The notes under the pieces were generated by a model, which was given only the letters and a program-made list of their open reading frames with translations, had not been told where the DNA came from and made no database searches. From Leptolinea tardivitalis (GTDB lineage Bacteria; Chloroflexota; Anaerolineae; Anaerolineales; Anaerolineaceae): a stretch of 64,000 nucleotides of DNA. The translations under genes were made by a program, and so were the position numbers. Below are positions 16,336-24,719 of this stretch, in pieces. The number at the start of each line of letters is the position of its first letter. Position 1 is the first letter of the stretch. The stretch covers positions 410,053 to 474,052 of the forward strand of contig NZ_BBYA01000009.1 of the NCBI RefSeq assembly GCF_001050275.1, read 5' to 3'.

Positions 16336-18015
16336 CTACTCTTCCGTGGTGAATGGCACCCAGGTTAGTATAGTGGTACCCATTCCCGGTTCAGACGTCA
16401 GTTCCAGATCACCACCCACATTGCGGGCGCGGGTTTGCATATTCGACAGGCCATGGCCCAGGGATGTTCGGGTACTCTCCATCTCAAACCCTTTGCCATT
16501 GTCTCGTATTTCCATCAGGGCACGGTCAGCCGTTGTCCAGACTACCACTTCCACCTTCTTGGCTTTGGCATGTTTGGCTGTATTCGCCAATGCTTCCTGA
16601 CAGATGTGAAAGAGAGCCAGAGCTTTGGAAGCCGGCAATTTTTCCAATCCGTCTGCCGGGCCGTTAAGGTGAGCTTCAGCCAGAGTATTTGCCCGGAATT
16701 CATTAACGAGCCGCTGGAGCCCTTGCATCAAGTTCTCATCCACCAACTGGCGGGGACGGAGATCCAATATGTACGTCCGGATATCCCGGATAGTGTTGTT
16801 GAGGCCATTGATGGATTGGTCAATGCGGTCCTGTGCTTCACCGGGATTTTCAGAAAGAAGCAAACGTGCGTGTTCCAACCCTAATCCAACAGCATAAATG
16901 GATTGAATAATGCCATCATGCAGATCCATACCGATCCGTTCACGCTCTTCAAGAACTGCGAGCCTGCGGCTGTTATTGTTATATCGCACATTTTCGAGAG
17001 CGGTGCCCATCCAGGAGCCGATGGCACCGATAAACTGAATATCCAGATCGGTAAACGGTCGGTTATCCAATACGGCAACACAGAGTACGCCAAGAACGCT
17101 GCTGCGTCCACGAAGCGGAAAACTGGCAATCTGATGAATGCTGTTCAACAGAACACTTTCATGCAATTCCTGACCGTCATTCGGGTTGACCGTCAGCACT
17201 TTGGGCAGCCCGGTTTTGGCCGTCATGCCGACCATCCCACGACCAACGGAAAACGTTTCTTCTTTCCAAAGGCAGGGTATCAGTTTTCCCCGGTGAAGGA
17301 CAAGTTTCATTTTCTTTTCCCCTTCAGGACGCAGATAAACCTCACCAACTTTCAGATTTAAAAAGTCCATCAACTGGGTCAAAGAAATTTTACAGATGGC
17401 ATCAATTTCAGTAGATGTCGCCAGGGTAGATGCCATATTATTCAAAAGGGAAAGATTTTCATTCCGTCTGGTCATATCCTGATCTCGTTTGATCAGGCGG
17501 TCATATTTGCGTGCATTCCGGATCGCAGCCGCAGCAGATATGGCCAGCATTTCAATCAGGTTTTGATCGGAATCGGTGAAATCTGTCCCATCTTTTTTAT
17601 CCGCCAGAAAAATCACACCCAGATTCCGGTTATCTTGTCGGATGGGTACGCCTAAAAATGATCTCATGGCAGGATGATTGACCGGAAAACCAACACTGCG
17701 AGAATCGGTAGAAATATCCTTTAGCCGGATTGATTCGCTGGAACACATTAACTCGCCAATCAAACCCATCCCGATCGGTTGGTGGTCCATCCCGGCCAGC
17801 TCGGCAGCTGACAGACCAATGGGGATAAACCGTTCGAGTTTACCCGTATCGCTCAACATGCCAAAAGCGGCATAGCGGGCTTCTGTCAATTCGCTAGCCT
17901 GGGCGGCAATTCGTTCCATCAGTGAATCAAGCGAGACATCCTGAATTAACTGAATTGTTGCCTGGTGAAGCGCCATCATCTTTTGTTCCAATGATGAGCG
18001 CGAATTTTTCGCCAA
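16336..18015 (-). CDS. Cytoplasmic GAF-GAF histidine kinase (NarL-type partner class)
   Basis: The 559-residue kinase has two GAF domains at about 20-170 and 190-345 and no membrane segment. A HisKA_3 domain follows, with H366 as phosphoacceptor (ERERIGMDLHDGIIQ), and then a HATPase domain with DNGKGF and a GHGLSNM motif. Kinases of this class pair with NarL/LuxR-type response regulators and sense small molecules or redox state through GAF. No response regulator is adjacent, so it is an orphan. The conserved CSSE at 91 is near the GAF core but a cofactor cannot be assigned from this alone. Confidence 0.93.
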   Translation of the reverse strand: MAKNSRSSLEQKMMALHQATIQLIQDVSLDSLMERIAAQASELTEARYAAFGMLSDTGKLERFIPIGLSAAELAGMDHQPIGMGLIGELMCSSESIRLKDISTDSRSVGFPVNHPAMRSFLGVPIRQDNRNLGVIFLADKKDGTDFTDSDQNLIEMLAISAAAAIRNARKYDRLIKRDQDMTRRNENLSLLNNMASTLATSTEIDAICKISLTQLMDFLNLKVGEVYLRPEGEKKMKLVLHRGKLIPCLWKEETFSVGRGMVGMTAKTGLPKVLTVNPNDGQELHESVLLNSIHQIASFPLRGRSSVLGVLCVAVLDNRPFTDLDIQFIGAIGSWMGTALENVRYNNNSRRLAVLEERERIGMDLHDGIIQSIYAVGLGLEHARLLLSENPGEAQDRIDQSINGLNNTIRDIRTYILDLRPRQLVDENLMQGLQRLVNEFRANTLAEAHLNGPADGLEKLPASKALALFHICQEALANTAKHAKAKKVEVVVWTTADRALMEIRDNGKGFEMESTRTSLGHGLSNMQTRARNVGGDLELTSEPGMGTTILTWVPFTTEE

Positions 18016-18148
18016 TAGAACCTCCTGAACCGAAGCGCTTAGGATTCTACCCGAAAAATGCCTGAGATGTTACATAATCCGGCAAGGCTTTGACATTTAG
18101 GAGACAGTCAGAAACAGAACCGATATAATCAGTAAAGGAGATTTGATT

Positions 18149-18787
18149 ATGTTGGATAGTTTCAGGCAGCGCAAGGAACGTGAATCTCAATTACAGGCAG
18201 AAGGTCGTATTCCACCAGGGCAATCATTAACCCAGAAATTCCCGGTTCTGCATTATGGACCGGTTCCGGCATTTAATCCAGAAACCTGGGATTTTAATAT
18301 CTGGGGAGAAGTGGAAAAACAGCTCACTCTGACCTGGGAAGAATTTAATCAACTTCCACGGACAAAATTGTTGATCGATATTCACTGTGTAACCCGATGG
18401 AGCAAACCGGATACACTCTGGGAAGGAGTTTCCGTCCGTTCTCTATTGGAAAGCGGGTTGATAACTCTTCGTCCGTCTGCGCGGTTCGTTTTACAACATG
18501 CCGAATTGGGATTCACGGCCAATCTGCCTGTTGAAATCGTGCTGGCTGATAACTTCCTTTTGGCCACACATTATGATGGCCAGCCCATCACGCCGGATCA
18601 TGGATATCCATTGAGGGGTGTGGTTGGTGCTATAGTTGGACGGACTGATCTGAAAGTGCCTTATTTTTGGAAAGGCGCAAAATGGCTGCGCGGATTGGAA
18701 TTCCTGGCAGAAGACCACCTTGGATTTTGGGAACAGGCTGGTTATAACAATAGCGCGGATGTTTGGAAGGAAGAGCGGCTCAGATAA
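18149..18787 (+). CDS. YedY/sulfite-oxidase-like molybdopterin oxidoreductase
   Basis: The start is the ATG at 18149, with AAAGGAG eight bases upstream; a TTG two codons earlier is less likely. The 212-residue protein has the oxidoreductase molybdopterin-binding fold: IHCVTRWS places the metal-ligating cysteine at C80, and GYPLRGVVG and KWLRGLEFL follow the family pattern. No TAT signal is present, so unlike YedY/MsrP it should be cytoplasmic. A possible TATAAT lies at 18124-18129. The electron partner and substrate are unknown. Confidence 0.88.
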   Translation: MLDSFRQRKERESQLQAEGRIPPGQSLTQKFPVLHYGPVPAFNPETWDFNIWGEVEKQLTLTWEEFNQLPRTKLLIDIHCVTRWSKPDTLWEGVSVRSLLESGLITLRPSARFVLQHAELGFTANLPVEIVLADNFLLATHYDGQPITPDHGYPLRGVVGAIVGRTDLKVPYFWKGAKWLRGLEFLAEDHLGFWEQAGYNNSADVWKEERLR

Positions 18788-18791
18788 CGCA

Positions 18792-19562
18792 TCATCTGGC
18801 TCTGTTCAGCCGGGACACATAAAATCCTAATCCGGCTCCACCCAGAATAAGAACAGCTCCGATGATCCCCAAAATGGGAGATTTGGGATTGCTCTCACTG
18901 GTTGCCGGCTGTATCTGTTTTGAACTGGGTTGTGCGCCAAAATCCAGTGTGGAGCTGTCTCCCCCGTTTAGTTTTAATGGTTGGTTCAACAGGGTTGTGG
19001 CGTTAAATCCTTCTGGTACAGCCACGCTGATGTTGTAATCGCCTTCCAGCAGGTCTTTGAAACAGACGGCTTCTGTGGCGTTGGTCTGATTGGTAAGTGA
19101 GACTTTCCCATCACGGTCAGTGACGCTGATGGCTCCTCCAGCCAGCGGTTTTTCATCCCCATCGGGAGTGGCATTTCCATTTGTATCATTGAAGAGCAGA
19201 ACACAAATGTCTCCAGTGCCTGGCGGCAGGGTTGGGGTGGCAACCTGGCCTGCCGGGGTGGCAGTTGGTTGCGCTGTTGTTTTTTCTGCTATCCCAATAA
19301 GTAATTGTTGATTTTCCTGCAAGGTACAGTCATCTTTCAGGTTGTTTAATCGTTTCAATTCTTCAATCTGAATGTTGTTCTTCCATGAAATGCTGATGCA
19401 GTTATCACCGGGTTTGACAACATAGATAATGCGACCATCGGCATTTGGAGTGGGCGTAGCATAAACGACCTGCGGGGGTAGATTTTCTGCCTGAACAGGA
19501 AAAATGCGGAAAAACAGGGAAAGGGCTGAAATAATCAAGCCTGAAATAAAGAGTTTTTTCAT
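18792..19562 (-). CDS. Secreted LysM protein with SdrD-B-like domain and C-terminal anchor
   Basis: The ATG complementary to 19560-19562 gives an MKKLFISG signal peptide; the eight extra residues of the longer frame precede the signal and look untranslated. The 256-residue product has a signal peptide (about 1-25), a LysM domain for peptidoglycan-type glycans (about 45-95, VKPGDNCISISWKN), a Pro/Thr-rich linker, a beta domain resembling SdrD B/prealbumin folds (CVLLFNDTNGNATPDGDE), and a C-terminal membrane helix with Arg/Lys tail. It is probably a cell-surface anchored binding protein. It is divergent from the lipoprotein at 19640. Confidence 0.8.
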   Translation of the reverse strand: MKKLFISGLIISALSLFFRIFPVQAENLPPQVVYATPTPNADGRIIYVVKPGDNCISISWKNNIQIEELKRLNNLKDDCTLQENQQLLIGIAEKTTAQPTATPAGQVATPTLPPGTGDICVLLFNDTNGNATPDGDEKPLAGGAISVTDRDGKVSLTNQTNATEAVCFKDLLEGDYNISVAVPEGFNATTLLNQPLKLNGGDSSTLDFGAQPSSKQIQPATSESNPKSPILGIIGAVLILGGAGLGFYVSRLNRAR

Positions 19563-19639
19563 CGTTCGTATCCAGTATGGCGACATTATAACATTTACAT
19601 GAAAGCCTTCACCACCGGCGGTTATAATTTTACCTGCGC

Positions 19640-20527
19640 ATGAAGATCAATGATCGATCCAATAAATATCTAAAGATAGAAACCCTGTTGGGTTTCTTCC
19701 TGGGTACTTTGTTGTTTTCAGCCTGTACAGGTACATTTGAACAACCCGCATATCTAACCCCAACCCCCACGGATTCTCCTACACCCACTGAGACGATTAT
19801 CTGGTTTCCAGCCACATCCACTGCCACCCAGGTGCCCACCCGGCAACCGGAACCGACTGAAAACTTGCACCCGTCGGTAACAGAGATCCTTTTTCGGGAT
19901 GATTTCTCCAACACAGCATTATGGTCAACAAAAGCTGAAGCGGGAGGAAATATCGCGTATGGGAAAAATGAATTAACTCTTGCTTCTCAAGAACCTAAAA
20001 CCTACATTGCCAGTCTATTTGCCCCGGCTGAATTGGATGATGCTTCTGTTGAAATCTCGTCAAATGTAACTCTGTGCAAGTCAGAAGATTCGTATGGATT
20101 CTTAATGCGGGCTGTTAATGGAATGAACGGATACCGTTTTCTGGTAAACTGTCAGGGACAGGTGAAGCTGGAAGTCCTTAAATCGGGTCGTCCTTATACG
20201 TTGGTAGATTGGATGCAGAGCGGACAGGTTTTACCTGGTTCACCTTATCAGTTGCGGCTGCGAGTCTGGATGGTAAAAGATGAATTGAGGTTCTTCTTGA
20301 ATGATGTGTTTCAATTCTCTGCACGCGATGCCGTTTTCAAAAAAGGTAAAGTGGGTGTTTTTGCCCGGCAGGCAGCTGATACACCTGTCACTGTAACATT
20401 TACAAATCTGATCATCCGGGCGATTGATCCGGAATTTGTTTTGCCAAAGGCAACCCTGAAACCTACAGCCACCCGGCAGCCTAAGTACATTCCGGTAAAC
20501 ACCAGTGTACCATCACCAAACCCCTGA
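19640..20527 (+). CDS. Lipoprotein with concanavalin/LamG-like domain
   Basis: A signal peptide with lipobox FSAC (C29) is followed by a Thr/Pro-rich linker (about 40-75) and a beta-sandwich of about 185 residues that begins FRDDFSNTALW. This opening and the pattern YGFLMRAVNG... are seen in LamG/3-keto-disaccharide-hydrolase-like domains that bind or cut glycans. No catalytic residues can be named. The 26240-27121 lipoprotein has the same plan (FRDEFDLPNDDF), so the two look like distant paralogues. Confidence 0.72.
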   Translation: MKINDRSNKYLKIETLLGFFLGTLLFSACTGTFEQPAYLTPTPTDSPTPTETIIWFPATSTATQVPTRQPEPTENLHPSVTEILFRDDFSNTALWSTKAEAGGNIAYGKNELTLASQEPKTYIASLFAPAELDDASVEISSNVTLCKSEDSYGFLMRAVNGMNGYRFLVNCQGQVKLEVLKSGRPYTLVDWMQSGQVLPGSPYQLRLRVWMVKDELRFFLNDVFQFSARDAVFKKGKVGVFARQAADTPVTVTFTNLIIRAIDPEFVLPKATLKPTATRQPKYIPVNTSVPSPNP

Positions 20528-20576
20528 TCGGCGGGTTGTATAATCAAATGAAAACCCGCAGAGAACAGAAACCACC

Positions 20577-22943
20577 TTGTTTGATCTCTACATCTTTCCC
20601 ATCTTTATAACGGGCGGCAAAGAACTGGCAGACTTGCCAGGTCTGGTTGCTTCGGCTGCTCCACGCCGCGTCCTTCGCAACCGGGCGGGGGATATGCTGA
20701 CAGCTCTGCTCACACTGCCGAGCAAGAATATATTGACGGCAGAATCACAGCAAGAGATGCTTTTGCACCTTTCAGCCACGTATTTCAGTACACCTGGATC
20801 GGTAACCTCTGGTTTACGGGCTGCCTCTGAACAAATTAATACATTCATCCTGGGGTCAAACCAGTTTGATTCACCGTCAGGGCGTCCAAATGTGGGCGTC
20901 TTGAATCTGGCCGTTTTTCACGGCGATACACTGTTTATGTTGCACGCCGGACCGACCCATACCCTGGTGGTTAACCCAGATGGTGTAACTGATTTTGTAG
21001 ACCTTGAAGGAGCCGGGCGCGGGTTAGGTGTAAGCAGTACGATCAATCCGCGGTATTTCACAACCACGCTCAGGGAAGGTTCAATGGTCTTGCTATGCCC
21101 GGCGCCCCCGCCCACCTGGACGGCAGCTTTGCTGGGGGGCAGTTCAAAACTTAGTTTGGACCAATTCCGCCGGCGGCTGCTGGCCCAATCGCCGTTCAAC
21201 ATGACGGCTGCTGTTGCCCAGGTACAGGCCGGGAGGGGTGAAGTCCACCGGTTAAGGCCGCGAATTCCGCAGGAACCATCCCCGGCTGATCCATATTCTG
21301 AACCGGTTGGGCAGCCAGAAAAAAGTGAAACCACAGTTGAAAATCATCAAGAATGGCCGCTCTCCCCGGGTGCAATTGTTCACCCATCTGAACAACCATC
21401 TGATTTCGATGCAGCCATTCCACCATCCATGCCGGAACCGATCTGGCCTATTGACTTGAACCAGCCAATCGATCTGTCGGGAATACCCGAACCGGCACCG
21501 GAAAAACCAGCGCCTCCACCGGAAAAAAAACCGGCTTCTTCGGTTCCGCCACGGCGGGAAGAAAATATGGGGTTCCGAACAATCCCGGCCAGCGAACTTC
21601 CCGGTCCGCAGGTTGCAGCACCAGATACTCCCTTATTGGATAAGTTAACAGATTTCCTGCGGAAAATTGTAGAGGTTTCATCGCAGGTCAAACCAAAAAT
21701 TAAGCCTCCACAAATCAAGATCAATCCGGTAAAAACCGACCCATCTGGCAGTATTGCCGCTTCGACCCTGTTATTCATTGCCCTGGCTGTTCCGGTGATC
21801 GTTGTGTTTATCTCCACAACAGTGTATACACGATCGGGGCGGGGGGAACAACGCACTGGTTATCTCGTTCAGGCGCAGGCATTCGCCTTGCAGGCAGCCG
21901 GTCAAATTGACCCTGAAGCCCAGCGCAGTGGTTGGACCCAGTCTCTCTATTACGTCAAAAAAGCGGAAGAATATGGCCGCACTGACGAAACGAAACTGCT
22001 CCGTGCTCAGGCTCAGACGGCTTTAGACAGCCTGGATAGCATCATCCGCCTGCCGGTTCAAGAAGCCGTTCCCGATGCTATACCATCCACCGTCAATATA
22101 ACCCAGCTCGCGGCATCGCCAACCGATGTCTTCGCATTGGATTCCAATCAGGGCCGGGTATTGCGATTCGAACTGACCGGCGATGGTTACCAGCTCGATC
22201 CCAATTTCAATTGCGGACCTGGTCCATCAGGCGGAAAAATCATCGGTGCACTGGTGGATATTGTGCCACTGCCGATCAACAACCAATACAAGGCATCTGT
22301 CATGGGGATGGACGCCACAGGCAATCTGTTATATTGCATTCCCAACTCACCGCCATTATCGTCACAACTTGCTCCTCCATCAACCAACTGGGGAAAGATC
22401 ACCGCTTTTACAATTGAAGGAAGTGCCTTATTAATCCTTGACCCCGTGAGCAATGCTGTCTGGCGGGTGGGTGGAGATGGAATCGGGTTCCCCAACCAGC
22501 CGCACCTTTTCTTTGACCAGGATATTCCAAATCTGTCTGATGTTATCGACCTGGCCATGTATGAAGACGATCTTTTGCTTTTACGTAAAGATGGTCATAT
22601 CACACGCTGTACATTCAATAATTTCTCCAGCTCACCCACGCGTTGTCAGGACCCGGCAGGTTTTGGTGATAAAGCCGGGAATCCCATCCCGCAATTTGCG
22701 GATGCTCAATTTACCCAACTGGCTACTGTACCGCCGCCGGATCCGTCTATATACATCATGGATGTCTCCGGCCCGACAGTCTATCATTTCAGCCTGCGAT
22801 TGAACTTGCAGCGTAGATTAAGATTTCAGACTCTGGACGAATATTCTCTGCCCGATAAACCAGTCACTGCATTCACGGTGGGTTCCAACCGGGTGGCGTG
22901 GATTGCCCTGGGTAATAGGGTGTACTACACTCCGCTGCCATGA
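20577..22943 (+). CDS. PP2C-like domain, membrane helix and external propeller-like domain
   Basis: The only in-frame start after an upstream stop is TTG at 20577. The 788-residue protein has an N-terminal cytoplasmic domain (about 1-200) whose strand pattern resembles PP2C phosphatases: LRAASEQINTF, GVLNLAVFHGDTLFMLHAGPTHTLVV and GRGLGV match the second half of that fold. The metal-binding aspartates are missing (GDSR is replaced by GPTH), so it is probably inactive. A Pro/Glu-rich linker (230-385), one membrane helix (391-415) and an external region of about 370 residues with repeated strands like a beta-propeller follow. It overlaps the S51 peptidase gene by four bases. The PP2C call is an inference from pattern, not an alignment. 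Confidence 0.65.
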   Translation: MFDLYIFPIFITGGKELADLPGLVASAAPRRVLRNRAGDMLTALLTLPSKNILTAESQQEMLLHLSATYFSTPGSVTSGLRAASEQINTFILGSNQFDSPSGRPNVGVLNLAVFHGDTLFMLHAGPTHTLVVNPDGVTDFVDLEGAGRGLGVSSTINPRYFTTTLREGSMVLLCPAPPPTWTAALLGGSSKLSLDQFRRRLLAQSPFNMTAAVAQVQAGRGEVHRLRPRIPQEPSPADPYSEPVGQPEKSETTVENHQEWPLSPGAIVHPSEQPSDFDAAIPPSMPEPIWPIDLNQPIDLSGIPEPAPEKPAPPPEKKPASSVPPRREENMGFRTIPASELPGPQVAAPDTPLLDKLTDFLRKIVEVSSQVKPKIKPPQIKINPVKTDPSGSIAASTLLFIALAVPVIVVFISTTVYTRSGRGEQRTGYLVQAQAFALQAAGQIDPEAQRSGWTQSLYYVKKAEEYGRTDETKLLRAQAQTALDSLDSIIRLPVQEAVPDAIPSTVNITQLAASPTDVFALDSNQGRVLRFELTGDGYQLDPNFNCGPGPSGGKIIGALVDIVPLPINNQYKASVMGMDATGNLLYCIPNSPPLSSQLAPPSTNWGKITAFTIEGSALLILDPVSNAVWRVGGDGIGFPNQPHLFFDQDIPNLSDVIDLAMYEDDLLLLRKDGHITRCTFNNFSSSPTRCQDPAGFGDKAGNPIPQFADAQFTQLATVPPPDPSIYIMDVSGPTVYHFSLRLNLQRRLRFQTLDEYSLPDKPVTAFTVGSNRVAWIALGNRVYYTPLP

Positions 22944-23644
22944 TTGTTCCAGTGGACTGCCGTTTCCCCCATAAGGGAACACTGGCACTGGCGGGCAGTG
23001 GTGAGTATTTACCGCCCATGGAACCGGTTGACAGGGTTTTGCTGGCTGAGTTGGGTGAACCAGGCAGGGTTGTCTGCCTGCCAACAGCCGCTGGAACAGA
23101 GGGACAAGACCGGTTGGATTACTGGATGCAATTGGGAGAAAAACACTTCAAGCAATTAGAAGTGGAATCGGTTGAATCACTCCCTGTATTTACCCGGGAA
23201 CATGCTTTTTCTGTAGAATTGGTAAAGAAAGTTGAACAGGCAAATTTCGTCTATCTCTCAGGGGGTAAGCCGTCATATCTGCTGGAATGCTTCACTGCAA
23301 CTCCTATTCTTGAAACCATTTTGCGCAAATTGGATACGGGAGGAGTTGTGGCAGGTTGTTCTGCCGGGGCTATGATATTCGGAGAACGCATTCCAAACCG
23401 TTCTTTCATAGGTGGTACTACAACCGGTTTGAATTTACTTCCCAATCACTTTGTTGTGCCGCACTTTGACGAGATTCCCTTTATTTTGAAATTTGGTATT
23501 CCACAAATGGTTGGTCACTTAACGTTATTGGGAATCGAAGCCAACACGGTATTACATTGCCGGGATAATCGTTTTTCGGTTATTGGCGAAGGAGGAATCA
23601 CGCTGGGTTCAGGGAGCAACGCCATCAGGTATTTGGCTGGTTGA
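22940..23644 (+). CDS. Peptidase S51 / cyanophycinase-like protein
   Basis: The 234-residue protein has the S51 fold (class I glutamine-amidotransferase-like): LALAGSGEYL near the N-terminus, CLPTAAG, YLSGGKPSYLL and the nucleophile motif GCSAGA with S141. E. coli dipeptidase PepE and cyanophycinase are members; the specificity cannot be read here. No signal peptide is evident. It starts within the stop of the 788-residue membrane protein (ATGA), so the two are translated together and may work on the same substrate or signal. Confidence 0.87.
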   Translation: MIVPVDCRFPHKGTLALAGSGEYLPPMEPVDRVLLAELGEPGRVVCLPTAAGTEGQDRLDYWMQLGEKHFKQLEVESVESLPVFTREHAFSVELVKKVEQANFVYLSGGKPSYLLECFTATPILETILRKLDTGGVVAGCSAGAMIFGERIPNRSFIGGTTTGLNLLPNHFVVPHFDEIPFILKFGIPQMVGHLTLLGIEANTVLHCRDNRFSVIGEGGITLGSGSNAIRYLAG

Positions 23645-23662
23645 CAGAAAAGAGCCGGTTAT

Positions 23663-23713
23663 TGAACTGCACCCCTATCAGTTGGTGATGTCCAACTTTT
23701 GGGGTGCAGTTTA
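23663..23713. repeat. Palindromic mini-element resembling two abutted IS3-type ends
   Basis: The 51-base segment begins TGAACTGCACCCC and ends with GGGGTGCAGTTTA, its near-perfect complement. An inner pair GTTGG at 23681 and CCAAC at 23692 flanks a six-base centre. The terminal half (TGAACTGCACCCC, a few bases, then AGTTGG) resembles the ends of some IS3-family elements. It may be a MITE-like remnant or an IS circle-junction-like scar. It also lies between two convergent genes and could end transcription from both. No target duplication is obvious. Confidence 0.5.
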
Positions 23714-23789
23714 TTTAATACCAGCTTTTTCCTGTTTCAATCTATTTAATTGTGATTCAGAGGATGCACCGGTAATCAGGCTCTCTCTG

Positions 23790-24206
23790 TTATTTCGTTA
23801 CAACTTTAATGGATTTTGGTTTAGCGTCTTCTGCTTTCGGGATTCGCAGAGTTAAAACACCGTTTGCCACTTCAGCTTCTGCTTTGGAAGCATCCAACGG
23901 ATCTGGCAGTGTCAGTACCCGACTAAACCGGCCGGCAGGACGCTCGTTCAGCAGATATGTGTCTTTTTCATCCCGGTCAATCTTGATTTCACCCTGAATG
24001 GTCACTGTCTCGTTGACCACCTGGATATTCAAATCTTTAGCGGAAACACCGGGAATGGTGGCCGTCAATTCATAAGCCTCTTCTTCTGCTTTAATATCCA
24101 CCGGGATAAAGATATCGCAATATTGATCTTGCTGTTCGGCTTCAATCCATCGCCGGGCCCAGGGACGTGCAAAAGCATGTGGTGTTTGTGTAAAATAGAG
24201 TGTCAT
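23790..24206 (-). CDS. Hsp20/alpha-crystallin small heat shock protein
   Basis: The ATG complementary to 24204-24206 has GGAGG five bases upstream. The TTG-initiated extension of the frame runs through that ribosome site and is discarded. The 138-residue product has the alpha-crystallin domain (about 30-130) with EAYELTATIPGVSAKDLNIQV and the family signature GVLTLRIPK. It holds unfolding proteins for later refolding by ATP-driven chaperones. No CIRCE element was found upstream, so control by HrcA is not supported. Confidence 0.95.
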   Translation of the reverse strand: MTLYFTQTPHAFARPWARRWIEAEQQDQYCDIFIPVDIKAEEEAYELTATIPGVSAKDLNIQVVNETVTIQGEIKIDRDEKDTYLLNERPAGRFSRVLTLPDPLDASKAEAEVANGVLTLRIPKAEDAKPKSIKVVTK

Positions 24207-24360
24207 TTTTTCCTCCAATGATTCACGTGTTTTATATGTTGATAGTCTTAGGATAGACGATAATTATCAAAGAAATGCAAGAGAAAAATAGGAAAAATAT
24301 AAGAACAGTTAAAATGGCAGAAATCATATTGTGGTATGATCTTTGCAGTGGAGATGAACA

Positions 24361-24717
24361 ATGGACGACAAAATCACCATAATCGAGGGACCAACCCCGA
24401 CATTTGAAGAGATAAACGATGGGTGGGCACTGGGTTTGAATGAAGGACCAGTGTTATATGACCTTGTGATGACCCGAGTCCGCACGTTCAACGGACCGGC
24501 TCTGGTGGAGCGTTGTCACCGGGCCTGGAATGATCATTCCAATATATTTCTCCATTACCGGAATGAACTGGGAATGGAAGAAAAAGCTCCCATCATGGCT
24601 GCACGATCCGTAAATACCCCGGATGGTTCTGTTTTACTACTCTGGGTCAGATTGGAATTTGAACAGACAGAGACAGAATCCGGGAAAGATTCTGGAAGCG
24701 AGGATTTTGACGACTGA
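24361..24717 (+). CDS. Conserved hypothetical acidic protein
   Basis: The 118-residue protein has GGAG eight bases before the ATG, so translation is credible. It starts with an acidic/hydrophobic region (IEGPTPTFEEINDGWALGLNEGP), has a central basic stretch (RVRTFNGPALVERCHRAWNDHS) and ends with an acidic tail rich in Asp, Glu and Ser. No membrane helix or known motif was recognised. It stops two bases before the start of the PLP-enzyme gene, so the two form an operon. Confidence 0.65.
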   Translation: MDDKITIIEGPTPTFEEINDGWALGLNEGPVLYDLVMTRVRTFNGPALVERCHRAWNDHSNIFLHYRNELGMEEKAPIMAARSVNTPDGSVLLLWVRLEFEQTETESGKDSGSEDFDD

Positions 24718-24719
24718 CG

